21,516 nucleotides of DNA from a virus. Positions 14,540-20,507 of the stretch are shown in pieces. Every line of letters begins with the position of its first letter. The first letter of the stretch is position 1. A program made the translations under genes and the position numbers. A model generated the notes under the pieces. That model saw only the letters and a list, made by a program, of their open reading frames with translations, had not been told where the DNA came from and searched no databases. The DNA lies in the IMG/VR virus record IMGVR_UViG_3300027816_000459, positions 1-21,516 of that record, one strand, 5' to 3'.

Positions 14540-15561
14540 TAGTTCTGTGTTAGTTCTGCAATGTGTGTTTGCAAATAATAGCCATAATTTGCAACAAAGT
14601 CAGAATGGAAATTAACCGTTCCATTGTGCGTGGTTAGCGATGTGTACAACAATGTCCAAGTGGCTCTATCATTATCTGAATAATAATAACGAATCGTGTA
14701 CACACCCGGTGATGTCAACGTCGATGTGATTTTAGACCAATGTAACTCACTATATCCTATAAGAACATTCGCTTTTGATACTCCCAATTCCAAGATTTCA
14801 AAAAAGTTGTTTCTAATCAAAATCATGTATTGGCATCTCGGAAATCTGTTTGCAACCGTGTTGCTTACCGTGAGATTGTTCAGTCCGTATCTAAAATTCG
14901 TGAACGAACCAATTGAATTGATTGGTGGCATTTGTATTTCAAACACACCCTTTACAGGATTTGTAAAAATACAATTTGTCAAATAAGACAATGTGCTTCC
15001 TGTTCCCTTCACACCAATCCCATCCACATAGTTCTGCGTGGTGGTCATGTTCTCCACATAGTGCGTGGTGCGAGGCTTGTAATATGTGGTTGAAGAAAAT
15101 GTCAGCGCATTTGTAATCCCAGATGTGTTTAGAGATATGGATGAGGCAAGTGCAGGATTGGTTCTTGTTATTTCAACGAATATCCTGTCACCGTTATTAA
15201 ATGAAAATGGAACTGTGACCAATACATCGTTCTTATAAATGGATGATGTGGCCACATTGGTCAGAACCGATGAATTGAATGTTCCCTGCATGCTCATCCG
15301 TTGGAAGATGACATTCTGCAACCCAACTCCGAAATTCAATGTCGTAGTCGCGGATGCAGGAGGACATGGAAGACATGTGTATGTCTGACCGGATGATAGA
15401 TTGTGAGGTCCATCAGTATCGTTTACAATAGCAGGAGGAGGTGTTAGACATGTATAAGTATCACCAGAAAACAGATCATGATTTCCATCTATATCAGTAA
15501 CCACAGCAGGTGCTGTTTTACATGCTTTTAAAACAAATGGATCATTTATTGATCTAGCCAT
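14539..15561 (-). CDS. Putative virion surface/tail protein, RSINDP family member 2
   Basis: A 340-residue protein (MARSINDPFVLKACKT...), paralogous to the 288-residue protein to its left. After the shared N-terminal tag it has two 25-residue repeats (residues 18-42 and 43-67) absent from the paralogue, each with the pattern V.D.DG.H.L.SG.TYTCL, then a Cys/Pro linker (PCPPAS) and a long beta-rich domain (~70-340) aligning with the paralogue. Thr/Ser/Asn richness and repeats suggest an exposed fibre or adhesion protein. To the eye, base composition of the main domain differs from the first ~65 codons (more CG and TG), which may reflect domain exchange. The receptor-binding role is inference. 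Confidence 0.72.
   Translation of the reverse strand: MARSINDPFVLKACKTAPAVVTDIDGNHDLFSGDTYTCLTPPPAIVNDTDGPHNLSSGQTYTCLPCPPASATTTLNFGVGLQNVIFQRMSMQGTFNSSVLTNVATSSIYKNDVLVTVPFSFNNGDRIFVEITRTNPALASSISLNTSGITNALTFSSTTYYKPRTTHYVENMTTTQNYVDGIGVKGTGSTLSYLTNCIFTNPVKGVFEIQMPPINSIGSFTNFRYGLNNLTVSNTVANRFPRCQYMILIRNNFFEILELGVSKANVLIGYSELHWSKITSTLTSPGVYTIRYYYSDNDRATWTLLYTSLTTHNGTVNFHSDFVANYGYYLQTHIAELTQN
15370..15510 (-). repeat. Two 25-residue tandem repeats inside the 340-residue protein
   Basis: Residues 18-39 and 43-64 are near-copies (V(V/I).D.DG.H.L.SG.TYTCL), with a period of 25 residues (75 bases). The nucleotide copies are diverged, so the duplication is not recent. Confidence 0.8.
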
Positions 15562-15562
15562 C

Positions 15563-16027
15563 TTAAATAGTTTTATACAGCGTAAAGTTTACATAACCAC
15601 CTGACATAATCAATTCATCAGAGAAATTAAAAGCAAGTAGCTGTGCTTTACTTACAAGACGTAAAACATCTCCTTCAGAAAGTTGTTTTCTTTGAGCTCT
15701 AGTAGCAAAGGTAAATGTCTCATAAAGATTATACCTAATACTAGTACCACCCGCAGAAGTATTTACAACCTCTATTACAGCTACGTCTGCATCATATGTA
15801 CTAATCCATCCTAAAGTAGTAGCAGGATTAATAACAGTATCAGCTGCTCCTAATGCATAAGTAAGGGATGCTACGGGTTCTTCAACCTTAGTTGCGCCGT
15901 ATGTGCTAATCAAAGTATTAATGTCTAGAAGAGCGTTTACGATCTTACCAAGACCCTTGAGCATTCCAAACTGCCAAGTAAAGTTTTTACCCTGATTACC
16001 TTGGTCTTTTAAGTTTCCTACTGACAT
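15563..16027 (-). CDS. Structural protein with N-terminal GNLKD tag, short form
   Basis: A 154-residue protein starting MSVGNLKDQGNQGKNFTWQF. This N-terminal peptide is shared with the 440-residue neighbour (MSIGNLKDYGNKGNNFPYQL), and similar tags are found on virion proteins of crAss-like and other Bacteroidetes phages (recalled knowledge, not searched). After the tag and a short helix (LKGLGKIVNALLDIN) comes a beta-rich domain of about 100 residues (AADTVINPATTLGWISTYDADVAVIEVVN...). The tag probably mediates assembly on a common virion site and the C-terminal domain supplies the function. It lies 15 bases after the longer protein and 1 base before the RSINDP protein gene. Confidence 0.75.
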   Translation of the reverse strand: MSVGNLKDQGNQGKNFTWQFGMLKGLGKIVNALLDINTLISTYGATKVEEPVASLTYALGAADTVINPATTLGWISTYDADVAVIEVVNTSAGGTSIRYNLYETFTFATRAQRKQLSEGDVLRLVSKAQLLAFNFSDELIMSGGYVNFTLYKTI

Positions 16028-16042
16028 GTTCTATATGTTAAA

Positions 16043-17365
16043 TTATCTACTAATTTCTTCCCAGTCTACTGAAGCATACATACCTAAAGTTCCACCTATA
16101 CTATCTATAGCTGCTTCTACTATTAGTTCAGATGCTACACCTGTTAGACCATTTCTTTCTAACTGATTAGTAAAGAGTGCTTCTTTCAAAATATTAATAC
16201 TAGGTGACGCTTGGTTAGAGGAGTTTATATAACCTAAAGCTAATATTCTACCACCTGTAACAGACGTTCCTGTAAGATTGTATTCAACAGCAGAATCAGC
16301 ACCTACAGGTACCCATGCTCCACCTGTAATAGTACCACCCTGTACAATTCTCCAAGAATAGTTCTTACCGTTACCTAATCCTAATATTGATATAGCAGTT
16401 GCTATTACTATAGCATCTAACTTTGTAGAGGTTAATTTAAGACCTACCACAGGGTAAAATGTACCAGCTGCTGCAAAACTTATCGGTGTAGTAATGGGCG
16501 TACCAACAGATTGTTGAGCTCCACGAAGTTCATAACCACCCTCAGAGATTACAGTAGAACAAACCTGTTTCAGTGTACTAGAAACTCCAGTTGCACCAGT
16601 ATTAGTGATCTCATACCGTAAGGGAAGAGACGCGGTGGTAATGTATGTGCTAGTAATAAGATTAGCGTGGTTAAATCTATGACAGAGAATAAATACCCCG
16701 TCAATAATAAACCCAACCCTTACTGTTCCTTCACCCAACCACTCAATATCCATGAAGAATATTTGAGCTTTGGTAATATCTAAAACAACACCCGAAGGAC
16801 CCGTACCATCAAGTTTGTCTACGTTCCACTCCGACTGCTTTACAATCGTCTCGGTAACAACACCCGTGACAATACTTCTTTCGACAAAACTTAAGATGTT
16901 ATCTTTTAATTGTACATAGATACCATTATCAGCACCAAAATACCCAACTCTCTGTCTAAGATTTGTCTGAGCAGGAGCCATCACAAAAGTACTAAGTACC
17001 ATCAATGACTTACCTGGTTGGTAAGAGAATACTTTTGTCGTTTCTCTTAAGACCTGAGAACCGTTAGTACCATCTACATTCAGATTAACCAACCCCTCAT
17101 TCAAGCTAAATACGACAGCACCCCCACTAGCAGTAGCAGTACTCCATAAACCATTATCACGATACCTATGAGAAGAATCAAATAATGTTAAAGGATTAGA
17201 TACTCTTAATCTACCAAAAGAATCACGAATCATCGCGTTATCCGCCCCACCACCACCAGCTTCAATGATACTCTTATTGATAGCAGCTAGAGCTTTTAAG
17301 CTTCTAAGCTGATAGGGGAAGTTATTCCCTTTATTACCATAATCCTTTAGATTACCAATACTCAT
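16043..17365 (-). CDS. Structural protein with N-terminal GNLKD tag, long form (tail/fibre-like)
   Basis: A 440-residue beta-rich protein. Residues 1-35 hold the GNLKD tag and a helix (LKALAAINKSIIEAGGGG). Residues ~43-75 read MIRDSFGRLRVSNPLTLFDS.HRY, a segment I associate with the start of the beta domain of phage tail and neck proteins. The rest is rich in Gly, Thr, Val and Ile without catalytic motifs, as in jelly-roll or lectin-like virion proteins. It is the first gene after the terminator at 17423-17442, with a 10-base leader (CTTTGTATTATG context) lacking a Shine-Dalgarno. A role in host binding or tail decoration is inferred. Confidence 0.75.
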   Translation of the reverse strand: MSIGNLKDYGNKGNNFPYQLRSLKALAAINKSIIEAGGGGADNAMIRDSFGRLRVSNPLTLFDSSHRYRDNGLWSTATASGGAVVFSLNEGLVNLNVDGTNGSQVLRETTKVFSYQPGKSLMVLSTFVMAPAQTNLRQRVGYFGADNGIYVQLKDNILSFVERSIVTGVVTETIVKQSEWNVDKLDGTGPSGVVLDITKAQIFFMDIEWLGEGTVRVGFIIDGVFILCHRFNHANLITSTYITTASLPLRYEITNTGATGVSSTLKQVCSTVISEGGYELRGAQQSVGTPITTPISFAAAGTFYPVVGLKLTSTKLDAIVIATAISILGLGNGKNYSWRIVQGGTITGGAWVPVGADSAVEYNLTGTSVTGGRILALGYINSSNQASPSINILKEALFTNQLERNGLTGVASELIVEAAIDSIGGTLGMYASVDWEEISR

Positions 17366-17414
17366 AATACAAAGTCTTATTATATATAATACTTAAATTA
17401 ACCCAATTATACAA

Positions 17415-17442
17415 ATAAAAAACCCCACCTTACAGGGTGGGG
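17415..17442 (-). terminator. Rho-independent terminator after the amidase operon
   Basis: A 7-bp stem, CCCCACC (17423-17429) with GGTGGGG (17436-17442), and a 6-base loop. On the minus strand it is followed by TTTTTTATTTG. It closes the operon 18749-17469 and lies 58 bases before the start of the 440-residue structural gene. Confidence 0.85.
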
Positions 17443-17468
17443 GCGGTTCAATCTAAAAACTTTACACA

Positions 17469-17726
17469 CTAACTTATAAGAACTAATGTTGTAATCAAAG
17501 CTCCTAAAGAATATCCAATAGCGCTAGAGCATGCGATAAAAATTCTTCTACCCCATGTCTTCTCATCTGCTATTACACCCGCGAAAGGTAAAGCAATGAA
17601 TGGACCCAAAAAAGCCCACACTAGTATCTGAGATACATTCTTCTCAGCTACACCATTAATATAAAACGTACTTCCTACTTCCAATAACAAAGCAGAAAAG
17701 AACACAACCAATAGTTTAATCTTCAT
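17469..17726 (-). CDS. Small three-TM membrane protein, possible holin-like
   Basis: An 85-residue protein with three hydrophobic segments, roughly residues 3-23, 31-52 and 61-84, and short charged loops (NGVAEKN; DEKTWGRR). Its ATG overlaps the TGA of the HExxH protein gene (ATGA). Size and three TM helices fit a class I holin, and it is in one operon with an endolysin-type amidase. A second holin-like gene (12662-12895) exists, so one of them could be an antiholin, a pinholin or unrelated to lysis. The sequence alone cannot decide; no family is recognised. Confidence 0.7.
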   Translation of the reverse strand: MKIKLLVVFFSALLLEVGSTFYINGVAEKNVSQILVWAFLGPFIALPFAGVIADEKTWGRRIFIACSSAIGYSLGALITTLVLIS

Positions 17727-18094
17727 ATAATCTTGTTTATAATTTCCACTACCTTATAAGTCTCAAGCTCAGCATTCGTAATTATCTCCTCCTCATTCTC
17801 CTGAAGATTATCATAATTCAATAACCAATACAAGTGACTCATCTCATGCATCACCAACCCAGTAGTATGCATTGTGTCCGTACACCTAGATAAATTTATA
17901 AAAACAAAGGGTTTGTTATCAGTAGGGGAAAGATTGCACCAACCCGCGATATACGCAAACTCAGTACTATTCTCACACAACTTACATTCATGTACACTCA
18001 ACCCATGCATCCTCTCAACACCGTAGTATTCAAAAATGCTACACGGATCAAATGACATCAACAAGTCATACTCCTCACCCTCAACCTTAATCAT
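17723..18094 (-). CDS. Predicted zinc metallopeptidase (HExxH)
   Basis: A 123-residue protein with the zincin motif HEMSH at residues 83-87 inside a helix (TGLVMHEMSHLYWLL), and downstream acidic residues (EEEIITNAELE, with Glu102, Glu103 or Glu109 as third zinc ligand candidate). This is the minimal gluzincin core seen in small peptidases such as the ImmA/IrrE type. Five Cys lie upstream, including CKLC at 37-40. There is no signal peptide, so it acts in the cytoplasm or is released at lysis. It sits one base after the amidase stop and overlaps the next gene. Substrate unknown: a peptidoglycan crosslink, a host regulator or a virion protein are all possible. Confidence 0.75.
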   Translation of the reverse strand: MIKVEGEEYDLLMSFDPCSIFEYYGVERMHGLSVHECKLCENSTEFAYIAGWCNLSPTDNKPFVFINLSRCTDTMHTTGLVMHEMSHLYWLLNYDNLQENEEEIITNAELETYKVVEIINKII

Positions 18095-18095
18095 C

Positions 18096-18749
18096 TCACA
18101 AACTCTTTAACATCTCAATCATCCTAGGACATGGATAAATATCAAACTTATCCTTCCTAACAGAATTGTGAGTATACAAACCTGGGGAACCCTCAAATGC
18201 TCTCTTAGTCAATCCAAAAATATCAGGATTGTAAACAATCTCAATCCCATGCTTCCTACTCAACTCCAAAAGTAACAACCGCACAGACTCAATCTGAGCA
18301 TCTGAATACGAGTGCCAATACATATACCCCTTATACAACTCGTCAAGCTTCGTAACCTGATCATCAGGAATAACACCCCCAACATAGTTCACATACTCAA
18401 CCTTATCCTTACCCTGACGAGGCTTCAAATAACCCCAATTACAAATCTCAATCCCAACCGACATCTTATCCAAATTAATATAGGGAAGATTAAACGGCTT
18501 AAAATGTTTAGTACCCAAACCCAAATGGTACGCCCACTTATCAGAATCAAAACCCTGAATGATCCTACCATCACCCGATACAACAGCAAACGTAGCTACC
18601 CTATCAGGTGTACTAGCCCACCACCTAAACACCCCCTCACCATCACCATTACCAGCCGTGTGGTGCAGATAAATCTGCTTCTTCTTAGTAACCTCATCCA
18701 AAAAATGAGAACTACTAAACTTAATCTTCTTCAAATTATTAATAACCAT
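18096..18749 (-). CDS. N-acetylmuramoyl-L-alanine amidase (endolysin, Amidase_2/T7-lysozyme type)
   Basis: A 217-residue protein with the Amidase_2/PGRP pattern: LHHTAG with His29 or His30 as first zinc ligand, VSGDGRIIQGFD at 58-69, WAYHLG at 73-77, SVGIEICNWG with Glu101, then second zinc histidine His184 (THNSV) and the end motif KDKFDIYPCP (Lys191, Asp193, Cys197). It cleaves the bond between muramic acid and the stem peptide of peptidoglycan. No signal peptide or binding domain is present, so it would need a holin or act from the virion. It is the first gene of the late module, with a 5' region of more than 100 bases and a candidate promoter at 18860-18891. Confidence 0.93.
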   Translation of the reverse strand: MVINNLKKIKFSSSHFLDEVTKKKQIYLHHTAGNGDGEGVFRWWASTPDRVATFAVVSGDGRIIQGFDSDKWAYHLGLGTKHFKPFNLPYINLDKMSVGIEICNWGYLKPRQGKDKVEYVNYVGGVIPDDQVTKLDELYKGYMYWHSYSDAQIESVRLLLLELSRKHGIEIVYNPDIFGLTKRAFEGSPGLYTHNSVRKDKFDIYPCPRMIEMLKSL

Positions 18750-18859
18750 AGTCTTAACCCGTTACAGTAAAAGAGAAAAGGGATACCTAATATAGACATC
18801 CCTACTCTACAATAACAACAACAAAATAAAAAAGTCTTATCAACCAAAAAATCTCAAAC

Positions 18860-18891
18860 CAAAAATACGAAATACATTTCTAACTACGAAA
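18860..18891 (-). promoter_or_regulatory. Candidate Bacteroidales-type promoter for the amidase operon
   Basis: On the minus strand, TTTC (18891-18888), 20 bases, then TATTTTTG (18867-18860), matching TTTG-N19-21-TAnnTTTG except for one base in the -33 block. The start codon of the amidase is about 110 bases downstream, implying a long leader. In A/T-rich DNA such matches arise by chance, so confidence is moderate. Confidence 0.4.
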
Positions 18892-19172
18892 GACTTTGTG
18901 AGTGGTCTTATATAGTAACCCCCCGGGTAGCGAGCGTAGCGGTGGGTACCCCCCATATGTGCAGGGGGTGGGGTACATATTATATATATTTCTTACTAAA
19001 GAATTCTTTTCCATGGGAAAGTTTGGGGGGGTATGGTGAGTTTCCCTAGTCTATTTCCCTAGTAGCATGAGATGAGTGAGTACTAGCTGTAATGAAGTCT
19101 GAGTGGATGACATACATATGTATAGTATGATATAGTACATATAATATATAGCGTTTATTGTATGCGTAAGGT

Positions 19173-19203
19173 GGGGACGCAAAGCGTCCCCAAAAAAACC
19201 TAC
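19173..19203 (+). promoter_or_regulatory. Hairpin element copy 1 (stem GGGGACGC, loop AAA)
   Basis: An 8-bp perfect stem, 19173-19180 with 19184-19191, and the 3-base loop AAA, followed by A7 and CCTAC. The downstream TTGTCAT-like block is altered (gagatatgttatttt), and copy 2 follows 40 bases later. See copy 2 for the family. Confidence 0.75.
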
Positions 19204-19230
19204 GAGATATGTTATTTTCTGTAGTTGTGA

Positions 19231-19302
19231 GGTGACGCAGAGCGTCACCAAAAAAACCTACTTTTTGTCATTGTTGTAGAGTTCGGAACGCGGAACACTA
19301 CA
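19231..19302 (+). promoter_or_regulatory. Hairpin element copy 2 with second stem-loop (candidate early promoter)
   Basis: An 8-bp stem GGTGACGC (19231-19238) with GCGTCACC (19242-19249), loop AGA, then A7, CCTAC, TTTTTGTCATTGTTG, and a second stem-loop (19275-19302: TGTAG and GTTC pairing with GAAC and CTACA, one A-A mismatch). The 120-residue gene starts 40 bases further on after an AGGAGG-containing leader. The stem covaries among copies while the loop and the 3' blocks are kept, so the structure itself is selected. The T-run needed for a terminator is absent on both strands. Confidence 0.75.
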
Positions 19303-19342
19303 TTAACTATAGTCCTGAAAGGAGGGCGAGCGGAATATTATT

Positions 19343-19705
19343 ATGGAATTGAGAACCGTCAAGCAAATTGCTGAACGTGTGTTTAGTGTTCCCGTAGGAG
19401 TTGTCTCCCACGATGCACCTCAACAGTTTACTGCTCACTACCATATTGGTAGCATGGGCAGAACTGAAGAAAACTTCGTGGTATACCAATACCACCCCGA
19501 TAAAGGGTTTGTGCAGGTGGACTGCGTAAACCAGCAACATACGTCCAACTATGCGTATGAGGAGCCCATCTTCAGAAAAGCTCCTAAGTATTTGGTCTCC
19601 GGACCGGTGCTGTTAATCAGCAAAGGTTTCTCCAATTGGGAGGGACAAGAGTCTGCAGAATGGAACTACGGGGTATTGTTCCCCGATGTAGAGCTTCCAT
19701 TCTAA
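19343..19705 (+). CDS. Early protein of unknown function, 120 residues, C-terminal ELPF
   Basis: A protein starting MELRTVKQIAERVFSVPVG, soluble, of mixed alpha/beta character and rich in aromatic residues. It has no TM segment and only one Cys. The C-terminus, LFPDVELPF, has the final Pro-Phe seen in single-stranded DNA-binding protein tips but is only mildly acidic. The second early gene (20508-20900) likewise opens with an (S)ELR..I motif and ends LPF, hinting at a family. AAGGAGGG at 19318-19325 is a good Shine-Dalgarno sequence but lies about 18 bases from the ATG, farther than usual. Codon use is richer in G and C than in the late genes. It is followed at once by a terminator. I do not recognise a family. 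Confidence 0.75.
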   Translation: MELRTVKQIAERVFSVPVGVVSHDAPQQFTAHYHIGSMGRTEENFVVYQYHPDKGFVQVDCVNQQHTSNYAYEEPIFRKAPKYLVSGPVLLISKGFSNWEGQESAEWNYGVLFPDVELPF

Positions 19706-19710
19706 CACAA

Positions 19711-19741
19711 ACACCCAACCCCGTAAGGTTGGGTGTGTTTT
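19711..19741 (+). terminator. Rho-independent terminator after the 120-residue early gene
   Basis: A perfect 10-bp stem ACACCCAACC (19711-19720) with GGTTGGGTGT (19727-19736), loop CCGTAA, then GTTTTATT. It starts 6 bases after the stop codon. Confidence 0.85.
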
Positions 19742-19759
19742 ATTATCTAGAAGGAGATA

Positions 19760-19774
19760 AAAGCGCGACGCTTT
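19760..19774 (+). other. Short hairpin with CGA loop
   Basis: AAAGCG (19760-19765) pairs with CGCTTT (19769-19774) around the 3-base loop CGA, just after an isolated AGAAGGAGAT sequence with no ATG at Shine-Dalgarno distance. It lacks the A-run and CCTAC block of the hairpin family, so it is recorded separately. Function unknown. Confidence 0.35.
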
Positions 19775-19799
19775 AGCTCGTTAATCATATCCTACAGAT

Positions 19800-19874
19800 A
19801 TGTCCTTCTATTCACTGAAACCTGAACATCATAGGGGAGTAGGTATTTATCCACTAAAACAAGGATTGAGATGA
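19800..19874 (+). CDS. Possible 24-residue leader peptide upstream of the two-TM protein
   Basis: An ATG at 19800 opens a 24-codon frame (MSFYSLKPEHHRGVGIYPLK...) whose TGA overlaps the ATG of the next gene (ATGA). The coupling is suggestive of a real cistron or leader, but there is no strong ribosome site and the frame is very short, so it may be chance. Confidence 0.3.
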   Translation: MSFYSLKPEHHRGVGIYPLKQGLR

Positions 19875-20038
19875 CACAGTTGATTTTCATGAGCTCATTG
19901 TGCTCCATTTTCCTCTTCATTATCTTTCTATTGAAAGGTTTGGTAGAGGAGAACGGAGCAAGAATGTCGGCGTACCTTTTGTATGCTGGCATTTATGCGG
20001 TAGTCGCGGTAGTTCTCGCGAACCTACTACCGAATTAA
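19871..20038 (+). CDS. Small two-TM early membrane protein
   Basis: A 55-residue protein, MTQLIFMSSLCSIFLFIIFL..., with two hydrophobic segments, about residues 3-22 and 34-53, separated by a charged loop (KGLVEENGARM). AAGGA lies 7 bases before the ATG. A strong terminator starts 6 bases after the stop, marking the end of a real transcript. Small early membrane proteins of phages often modify the host envelope or exclude other phages; nothing in the sequence specifies which, and no family is recognised. Confidence 0.62.
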   Translation: MTQLIFMSSLCSIFLFIIFLLKGLVEENGARMSAYLLYAGIYAVVAVVLANLLPN

Positions 20039-20043
20039 AAAAC

Positions 20044-20080
20044 AGGACAAGGGGAAACCCTTGTCCTTATTTTTTTTCTT
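20044..20080 (+). terminator. Rho-independent terminator after the two-TM gene
   Basis: A perfect 10-bp stem AGGACAAGGG (20044-20053) with CCCTTGTCCT (20058-20067), GAAA tetraloop, then a TATTTTTTTTCTT run. It is the strongest terminator in the window. Confidence 0.92.
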
Positions 20081-20431
20081 ACAACAAGGTGTCTCCTTCG
20101 TCGACGGGTCTTATGGATCATGTTCCGCTTTGCTCCACATGATCTTTCCCCCGCATGAGCGCACGTGACCAGCGCCTCCTTCGTCGGCACTAGTCCACGT
20201 GCACATCATGCTCCGCACATGGACGTGACGCGTCTTCGCTTCGCTCGACACTGTCACCATCCATCTAGATGTCTTCGCTAAAGCTCAGACATCATTGTGC
20301 TACGTTCGGCTCAGAGAGCCTCAAAAAAAACTCACGCGCTAGTCAGATTCGCGGGAGTGCTAACGACGGGGTGTTACTATCATCACACAACAACTCGCTC
20401 GCTATCCGCTCGCTCGGTCACACTAAGCTGT
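20081..20431. repeat. Cluster of palindromes with related loops, gene-free
   Basis: The gap 20039-20507 has no supportable gene. Its left part is packed with inverted repeats: GATCATGT/ACATGATC (20116-20144, 13-base loop); GTCCACGTGC/GCACATGGAC (20193-20224, one mismatch); GTGAC..GTC/GAC..GTCAC (20225-20257); GATGTCT/AGACATC (20268-20293). Arms differ but loops are alike and end in GCTC: TCCGCTTTGCTCC, ACATCATGCTCC, TTCGCTTCGCTC, TCGCTAAAGCTC. GCACGTG at 20161-20167 can also pair with CACGTGC at 20196-20202, giving an alternative fold. Further right are direct repeats of CTCGCTCG (near 20396 and 20409). The function is unknown: structured RNA, replication or recombination site, or mobile palindromes. 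Confidence 0.7.
20308..20335 (+). promoter_or_regulatory. Hairpin element, degenerate copy (stem GGCTC, loop AGA)
   Basis: GGCTC (20308-20312) pairs with GAGCC (20316-20320) around AGA, followed by TC, A8 and CTCAC, and further on TAGTCAG where other copies have TTGTCAT. The outer three stem pairs are lost. No gene follows directly, so it may be inactive or weak. Confidence 0.5.
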
Positions 20432-20500
20432 GGTGACTCAGAGAGTCACCGAAAAAACCTACCCTTTATCATCATTGCGCTTATCCGTTTAAGCGTTTTA
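20432..20500 (+). promoter_or_regulatory. Hairpin element copy 3 with second stem-loop (candidate early promoter)
   Basis: An 8-bp stem GGTGACTC (20432-20439) with GAGTCACC (20443-20450), loop AGA, then G, A6, CCTACC, TTTATCATCATTG, and a second stem-loop CGCTTA/TAAGCG (20478-20483 with 20490-20495) followed by TTTTA. The ATG of the 130-residue gene is 12 bases after the second stem. GTCAC at 20417-20421 could pair with the left arm instead, giving an alternative structure. Confidence 0.75.
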
Positions 20501-20507
20501 TCAACTA

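Larger units (their letters stand above)
18750..19342. other. Divergent gene-free region between late (-) and early (+) modules
   Basis: 593 bases without a supportable gene, between the amidase start (-) and the first plus-strand gene. From left to right: A-rich leader of the amidase operon with a candidate promoter; a G/C-rich patch with opposed C- and G-runs (18919-18974) that can fold, including gggta/taccc arms at 18925-18929 and 18947-18951; direct repeat tttccctagt at 19041-19050 and 19054-19063; A/T-rich palindromic sequence with the perfect 12-base palindrome atacatatgtat at 19112-19123; then two hairpin elements (19173, 19231). Such structure at the switch point of transcription is compatible with an origin or early control region, which is inference. 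Confidence 0.7.

Noticed and set aside
18312-18770. A 152-codon plus-strand frame opposite the amidase
   Set aside because: It is antisense to a gene with clear catalytic motifs; the product is repetitive Ile/Asn/Thr/Leu from A/C-rich DNA.
19173-19260. Hairpins as Rho-independent terminators
   Set aside because: The run after the stem on the plus strand is A, not T, and on the minus strand no T-run follows the stem. True terminators nearby (19711, 20044, 21121) look different.
19792-19992. A 66-codon minus-strand frame
   Set aside because: It overlaps the two-TM plus-strand gene, which has a ribosome site and a matching terminator; the minus frame has neither.
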